From Candidatus Poribacteria bacterium (lineage in GTDB: Bacteria; Poribacteria; WGA-4E; WGA-3G), in contig JAAXHL010000065.1 in assembly GCA_012270865.1 (NCBI GenBank), positions 1-64,000 of the forward strand: a stretch of DNA of 64,000 nt, written 5' to 3'. A model generated the notes under the pieces. The model had not been told where the DNA came from. It made no database searches and saw only the letters and a program-made list of their open reading frames with translations. Both the position numbers and the translations under genes were made by a program. This document shows, one piece after another, positions 60,366 to 64,000 of this stretch. The number at the start of each line of letters is the position of its first letter. The first letter of the stretch is position 1.

Positions 60366-61745
60366 TTAATTGGTTAGTTTGAGAGATATCCGATACCCTT
60401 CTAATCCTGGATCGTTGTCAACGATTTCTTGGACGGCTTCTTGTGACCGCCGTTTGGCGGGGAAGTCGTCGGCATTGGCGCATCGGAGTGCTATCCTTGC
60501 GCCGACTGCGCTGGCGGCGCGTAAGTTCTCTAATTTCACTTTTTCGAGTGTGTCGTAAGCCGTATGTCCGAACCCTCTACCGGACGGCAATGCCTCCGGG
60601 TCACCGATATGGCTTGATGGGACCCCCTTTAGGAAAAACGGGAAATGGTCGGAGTAGGAGTGTACTTTCTGTCCGACTGGCATTTCGGCGTTCATCTGCT
60701 CGCGCGCGGTGTTAAAGAACGTTCCTAATGCATCCCATTGATGTAAGACGATGCCTTTGCGACTTGTGCCGCCTGCTGCGTCCATATTGAGCATGAACCG
60801 GATGTTATCCAATTCCGAATCGTGCGCCTCGACATAACGGAAGGAGCCTGTGAGTCCGATTTCCTCTGTTCCGAAGGCGATGAACCGGACGGTGCGTTTG
60901 AGCGAACTCCCCGCGTAAGCGGATAGGACGCGTGCGGCTTCTATCACAGATACCATGCCTGATGCGGGATCGTGCGCGCCTTGCGAAATATCGTGTCCAT
61001 CGTAGTGGCAGCCGACAATCACCATCTCCTCGTTGTTTTCATGACCGGGTAGATCTGCGACAACGTTCCATGACGTGCGCGGTTCGTTAATATCGGTTGT
61101 TTTGAGTTTCAATGTAACTTTTCCAGGGTTCCGCGCGAGGAGTCGTTTTAGGAATTCGCCGTCTTCCTTGCAGATGGATATCCCTGGGATGGGTGCTTCT
61201 TGATTGTTTTGAAGGCTCCCTGTTTCGGGTCCGACCCCTGGGTGTTCGCTAACAAAGATGAATCCACATGCGCCAACGAGAAACGCGCGTTCAAATTTCT
61301 CCTTGCGATGTACCCATCTGCCGAGGTCTGGTGGTGAGGCACTCTGTGCCATAACCAGCCTCGCTATAGCGGTGTCGCCGAGTGCTTCATACTCCGCGGG
61401 GCTTCCGTGTCCGGCAGAGACCAATTCGGTCGTGATGTCGTCAGCGGGACAGTATGGGAGCGAGATGCAGTGCAGTTTTCGGCGGATGGGTTCGAGTACC
61501 TCAAGCGTCGCCGTGCCGCGCGTCCACCCGGCATAAGGGTAGTCCTCTAATCTGACGTTCTGGAGTCCGTATTTTTTGAAGCGGTCTGCGATAAAGTTTG
61601 CGGCTGCGTATTCCTCTGGTGTTCCAGCGAACCGCGCGCCGTATTCATCACATAGAACGGTTAGGTTGTCCATCACCTCTTGTGAGGTATAGATATCACC
61701 GACCATCTGTTGGTCGAACTGCAAGTAAGGGTTCGTTTTGTTCAT
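60366..61745 (-). CDS. M28-family zinc aminopeptidase with PA domain
   Basis: This is a 459-residue metallopeptidase. A PA domain (about 110-230) is inserted before the catalytic core. Zinc ligands are visible in C-H-Y-D-G-H-D, H-D-P-A-S-G, G-T-E-E-I-G-L and the final F-G-H-T-A-Y-D-T. No signal peptide is seen. The ATG at 61745 overlaps the upstream regulator by 50 bases; a second ATG at 61706 would shorten the overlap. It probably removes N-terminal residues from peptides; the substrate is unknown. Confidence 0.92.
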   Translation of the reverse strand: MNKTNPYLQFDQQMVGDIYTSQEVMDNLTVLCDEYGARFAGTPEEYAAANFIADRFKKYGLQNVRLEDYPYAGWTRGTATLEVLEPIRRKLHCISLPYCPADDITTELVSAGHGSPAEYEALGDTAIARLVMAQSASPPDLGRWVHRKEKFERAFLVGACGFIFVSEHPGVGPETGSLQNNQEAPIPGISICKEDGEFLKRLLARNPGKVTLKLKTTDINEPRTSWNVVADLPGHENNEEMVIVGCHYDGHDISQGAHDPASGMVSVIEAARVLSAYAGSSLKRTVRFIAFGTEEIGLTGSFRYVEAHDSELDNIRFMLNMDAAGGTSRKGIVLHQWDALGTFFNTAREQMNAEMPVGQKVHSYSDHFPFFLKGVPSSHIGDPEALPSGRGFGHTAYDTLEKVKLENLRAASAVGARIALRCANADDFPAKRRSQEAVQEIVDNDPGLEGYRISLKLTN

Positions 61746-62655
61746 AGGTTTCGGTGTTCTCTCGGTTATTATCGGTTTTCAGGGGTAGCGTTTGCATTCT
61801 TGCATTGGCAATTTTTTTGAGTTGCCAAGTGTCTAATATCTGGATGCGTCGGTACCGTTTTTTAAGGATTCCGTGTTGTTTGAACTGGTTTAGGAGTGTT
61901 TCTGTTTTTTCGATGGAGCAGCCGATTAAGTGTGCTAATTTTTTTGTTGAAAGTTTGTGTAGCGTGCATTGGGAACCGCGCCCGGTTATTGTGCGGTTTC
62001 GGTTCGGTGCGTCGGCGTAGTTCCGTAAGAGAAGCGCGAGCCGCGATTCGGGACTCCGAAACGCAACGTTTGTAAATGGGTTCGTCGTTTTGTTTCGTTG
62101 TTTCCGGCGTGGGGTTATCCATTTAGACAGCACATTTCGGAGACGAAGCAGCTGCGTTGCGAACAGGGTGCCTGATGTCTCAATGGGTGTCCATTTGGAT
62201 GCGCTGTCTGACCTACGGATTATGGCGTTGTCTATAGCGGACAGTACGCTCTGGTGTAGCGGTCGTTTGAACGGCATCGCTAAATGCATTTTCCGTTTCA
62301 GAAAGAAGTGGAAGTGCTTTGCGCTGACAATACCGATAACTGCCTCTGTTGTCAGTATTTCGGCGGTAATTTTCCGACGCGCTTCGTTGTCGTCCCATTC
62401 GATTGCGCCAAAGATTTCGCCGGGTTCCATAACCTCCAAGGTGACGGGTTCGCCTTCAGGTGGCGTTTCGTAGATTTTGATACGTCCTTCCTTCAGCAGA
62501 TAAACGCCTTCGTCGGAAACGGGGTCTCCGTGCTTCAGTGTTTTGAAGGTTGTTATCCGTTTGAGAGCGTCTGCGTCGTCCTCGGTGAGGTCTCGGAAGA
62601 TGTGTATCTGTTTCACGCACCAGAATCTCTCTGGGATTTTCTGTTGTGTCGCCAT
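61696..62655 (-). CDS. Crp/Fnr-family transcription regulator
   Basis: This 319-residue protein has an N-terminal cyclic-nucleotide-binding beta roll (about 15-125: V-Y-L-L-K-E-G-R-I-K-I-Y and V-M-E-P-G-E-I-F-G-A). A winged helix follows near 230-280 (L-S-T-K-K-L-A-H-L-I-G-C-S-I-E-K). An unusual basic insert (about 165-210) separates them. It lacks the Cys set of Fnr. It heads a minus-strand run with the M28 peptidase and HtrA genes. Its upstream region is rich in palindromes containing TGTGA, as in Crp sites. Confidence 0.9.
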   Translation of the reverse strand: MATQQKIPERFWCVKQIHIFRDLTEDDADALKRITTFKTLKHGDPVSDEGVYLLKEGRIKIYETPPEGEPVTLEVMEPGEIFGAIEWDDNEARRKITAEILTTEAVIGIVSAKHFHFFLKRKMHLAMPFKRPLHQSVLSAIDNAIIRRSDSASKWTPIETSGTLFATQLLRLRNVLSKWITPRRKQRNKTTNPFTNVAFRSPESRLALLLRNYADAPNRNRTITGRGSQCTLHKLSTKKLAHLIGCSIEKTETLLNQFKQHGILKKRYRRIQILDTWQLKKIANARMQTLPLKTDNNRENTETYEQNEPLLAVRPTDGR

Positions 62656-62739
62656 TGCGTGATGATCCGTCGGTTTTCTGGTTGAACGTTTGTTTGTTGT
62701 GATTGTCGCCTGAAAATGTTTTGGTCTGCTCTGTCCTTA

Positions 62740-62768
62740 ATTATAGCAGTCTGCTGCGGATAAATCAA
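62740..62768 (-). promoter_or_regulatory. Sigma70-type promoter of the Crp/Fnr-like gene
   Basis: On the minus strand, TTGATT (62768-62763) and TATAAT (62745-62740) are 17 bases apart. Transcription would start near 62733, giving a leader of about 78 bases. Confidence 0.7.
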
Positions 62769-62843
62769 GGAAATTATGGTTTAGCGTCAAGACCATTCAA
62801 TTTTAAGAAATTATTGGATTGGACATCTTTTTTTGGGATCCGG

Positions 62844-62890
62844 TGCGAAATCTAGCGAAATGCTGCGAAATCTAGCGAAATGCTGCGAAA
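62844..62890. repeat. Short tandem repeat of GCGAAA-containing units
   Basis: A 20-base unit (TGCGAAATCTAGCGAAATGC) occurs twice from 62844 and 62864, followed by a partial third copy. It lies upstream of the regulator's promoter in the gene-free stretch 62656-63509. Confidence 0.75.
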
Positions 62891-63046
62891 ATTTCAGTGG
62901 GTTTTTAAAAACAATAACATATATAAAGTATTAATGCCTGCGAAAAGGATAACACCAAAAACGGACAATTGGATGATTCTGGGTTTAGCGTTGAGCGTAT
63001 TTGGTTTTTTAGTAGTGTTTCGGACGTGGAGGTTGTGGTTGTGCGA

Positions 63047-63086
63047 TGTGACGTTTTGAACGTCACATTAACGTCACTGTGACGTG
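63047..63086. promoter_or_regulatory. Clustered TGTGACGT palindromes (candidate operators)
   Basis: ATGTGACGTT and AACGTCACAT pair perfectly around three bases (63047-63069). Immediately after, ACGTCAC-T-GTGACGT (63072-63086) is another perfect palindrome. A further half site ATGTGACGT lies at 63111. The TGTGA core is that of Crp-type sites, so the nearby Crp/Fnr protein is a candidate ligand. Confidence 0.55.
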
Positions 63087-63179
63087 CAGAATCCACGTGT
63101 GGCAGCGGAATGTGACGTGAATTCCGTGTTTTTTTTCGGTGGTTTCTCCTGATGCGTTTTGTTGGTGTGGATGCCTGAA

Positions 63180-63202
63180 AATGTTACACCCAGTGTAACA
63201 TT
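63180..63202. promoter_or_regulatory. Palindrome AATGTTACAC (candidate operator)
   Basis: AATGTTACAC (63180-63189) and GTGTAACATT (63193-63202) form a perfect inverted pair around CCA. A half site GTGTAACATT recurs at 63294-63303. The 10-3-10 geometry equals that of the palindrome at 63047, but the sequence differs, so a second regulator is likely. Confidence 0.55.
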
Positions 63203-63509
63203 GCATATTTTTTGGTTGTGCGTGTGAACCCGCGTGATGTCTGGGTTTTGAGGCGTTTTCGGTGCTGTGAAAAAAATGATAATTTGGTGAAAAGTGTAAC
63301 ATTTTGTTTGCCTGAATCGGGATTGTGATGTTTCTACGACTGAAAGCTGTTTTCAAACTTAATTTTAGTATAGTATACATTATATATGATAACATATATA
63401 ATTTGTAAAGGCAAATTTATTTTCCGAGACTTGCGCTGTATTGACGCAAGTAATAGGTATTTGGAGCTATTGTGGGATGTGATGTCTTGACGTGAGATAA
63501 ATCGCACTA

Positions 63510-63998
63510 CTACGAACTGGTGCTTGGTTGTGCTTGACGTATTTTCTCTGCTTCCCGAACTGCATTAAGTAATCGTCTTTTCAAGCTGTTATGGTCGCGG
63601 GTTTTTGACAACTGCCATACAACTCTTGAGATATACAGTCTGATTTCATCATTTGAAATGCTTGTATCAACTGTGTTACTTATCAAACGCCTCATAATTC
63701 CAAACGCGAAGTGTCCAGGGAGTAAGTCAATCAGGCGATGTTCCGTTAAGTATTTTTCAACCAAATTTTCTGCTTCATCAATGCTTTGCGCGTAAATGTT
63801 CTCGGCAGCTGCCTCTTGCTGTTTTTGAATCTCATTGTCTCGAAAATCTTCCTTGAAAAATCGGTCTGGGGTACGAAAAAATGTTTTCTGTCCTGTTTTT
63901 GAACGTTGGTGTGCCACATCCAATATAAGTAAATCCTTAAATCTTACTTCAATATCTGCAGTAAAAGCCATAAATTCGTCGCTTGTTAGTGATATTTC
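63510..63998 (-). CDS. Uncharacterised protein, probably truncated by the window edge
   Basis: The frame stays open past the ATG at 63971 to the edge of the window (E-I-S-L-T-S-D-E-F-M-A-F), so the true start may lie outside. At least 153 residues are visible. No family was recognised. The visible part is mostly helical with I-Y-A-Q-S-I-D-E-A-E-N-L-V-E-K-Y and a basic C-terminus ending Q-P-S-T-S-S. No signal peptide or membrane segment is seen. Confidence 0.6.
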   Translation of the reverse strand, partial: EISLTSDEFMAFTADIEVRFKDLLILDVAHQRSKTGQKTFFRTPDRFFKEDFRDNEIQKQQEAAAENIYAQSIDEAENLVEKYLTEHRLIDLLPGHFAFGIMRRLISNTVDTSISNDEIRLYISRVVWQLSKTRDHNSLKRRLLNAVREAEKIRQAQPSTSS

Positions 63999-64000
63999 TA

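Noticed and set aside
63063..63395. 110-residue minus-strand frame upstream of the Crp/Fnr gene
   Set aside because: It covers the operator-like palindromes, is His/Thr-rich without a domain, and has no ribosome site.

Overview
The window looks like a chromosome segment of a Gram-negative, free-living or sponge/sediment-associated bacterium, most like Candidatus Poribacteria. That is an inference from gene style, not a search. The outer membrane is supported by lpxB next to lpxK. The gene stock is typical of that lineage: four phytanoyl-CoA-dioxygenase-like (PhyH) proteins, an arylsulfatase, GH95 and GH32 glycosidases, mannonate dehydratase, Gfo/Idh/MocA and TIM-barrel sugar enzymes, secreted LamG-type proteins, TPR and ankyrin proteins, and many short palindromic repeats. 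No rRNA, tRNA, CRISPR array or intact transposase gene was seen.

Layout. 1-6.3 kb: a secreted two-repeat protein, a thiamine-binding protein/aldo-keto reductase pair, and a three-gene operon (sugar-nucleotide dehydratase, PhyH, MDR dehydrogenase) behind a strong sigma70 promoter. 6.3-11.1 kb: a MITE-like element, a GNAT acetyltransferase, an orphan beta-class DNA methyltransferase and a GH95 fucosidase. 11.5-17.9 kb (minus strand): ankyrin protein, sulfatase, TPR protein, two tandem LamG proteins, mannonate dehydratase. 18-26 kb: GH32, a HindVP-like type II restriction-modification pair, a relic IS200/IS605-type element with an apparent orphan omega-RNA and a near-perfect promoter, a metallopeptidase fused to a VHL-beta-like domain, a NUDIX hydrolase, and a coupled AAA ATPase plus small partner that may be a defence module. 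26-34.8 kb: sugar oxidoreductase, three PhyH proteins, a DUF6807 protein, a lipoprotein, a fused NuoEF-like subunit and an MFS transporter. 35-39 kb: queC and two duplicated HAD hydrolases flanking an Rpn-like nuclease gene. 39-46.5 kb (minus): three more secreted lectin-like proteins, an FAD oxidoreductase, a PIN protein with an antitoxin-like tail, a LarA-type racemase and an FAH-family protein. 46.6-50.6 kb: argC, lpxB, lpxK. 50.7-62.7 kb (minus): an 850-residue envelope protein, TIM-barrel isomerase, adenylate cyclase/AAA/TPR signalling protein, TPR anchor protein, HtrA protease, M28 peptidase and a Crp/Fnr regulator. 62.7-63.5 kb: a non-coding region with clustered palindromes, then a partial gene.

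The most striking signals are these. (1) A shared C-terminal tail, V-x-P-x-G-K-x3-T-W-[GA]-x-[IL]-K, sits on six secreted proteins with unrelated bodies and may be an undescribed sorting or anchoring signal. (2) The omega-RNA-like element has no TnpB. (3) A palindromic repeat is inserted in frame inside lpxK, and the same repeat family sits between a Shine-Dalgarno sequence and the start of a HAD gene. (4) The ATPase/partner pair lies close to the restriction-modification genes. (5) One PhyH has a halogenase-like H-x-G metal motif.
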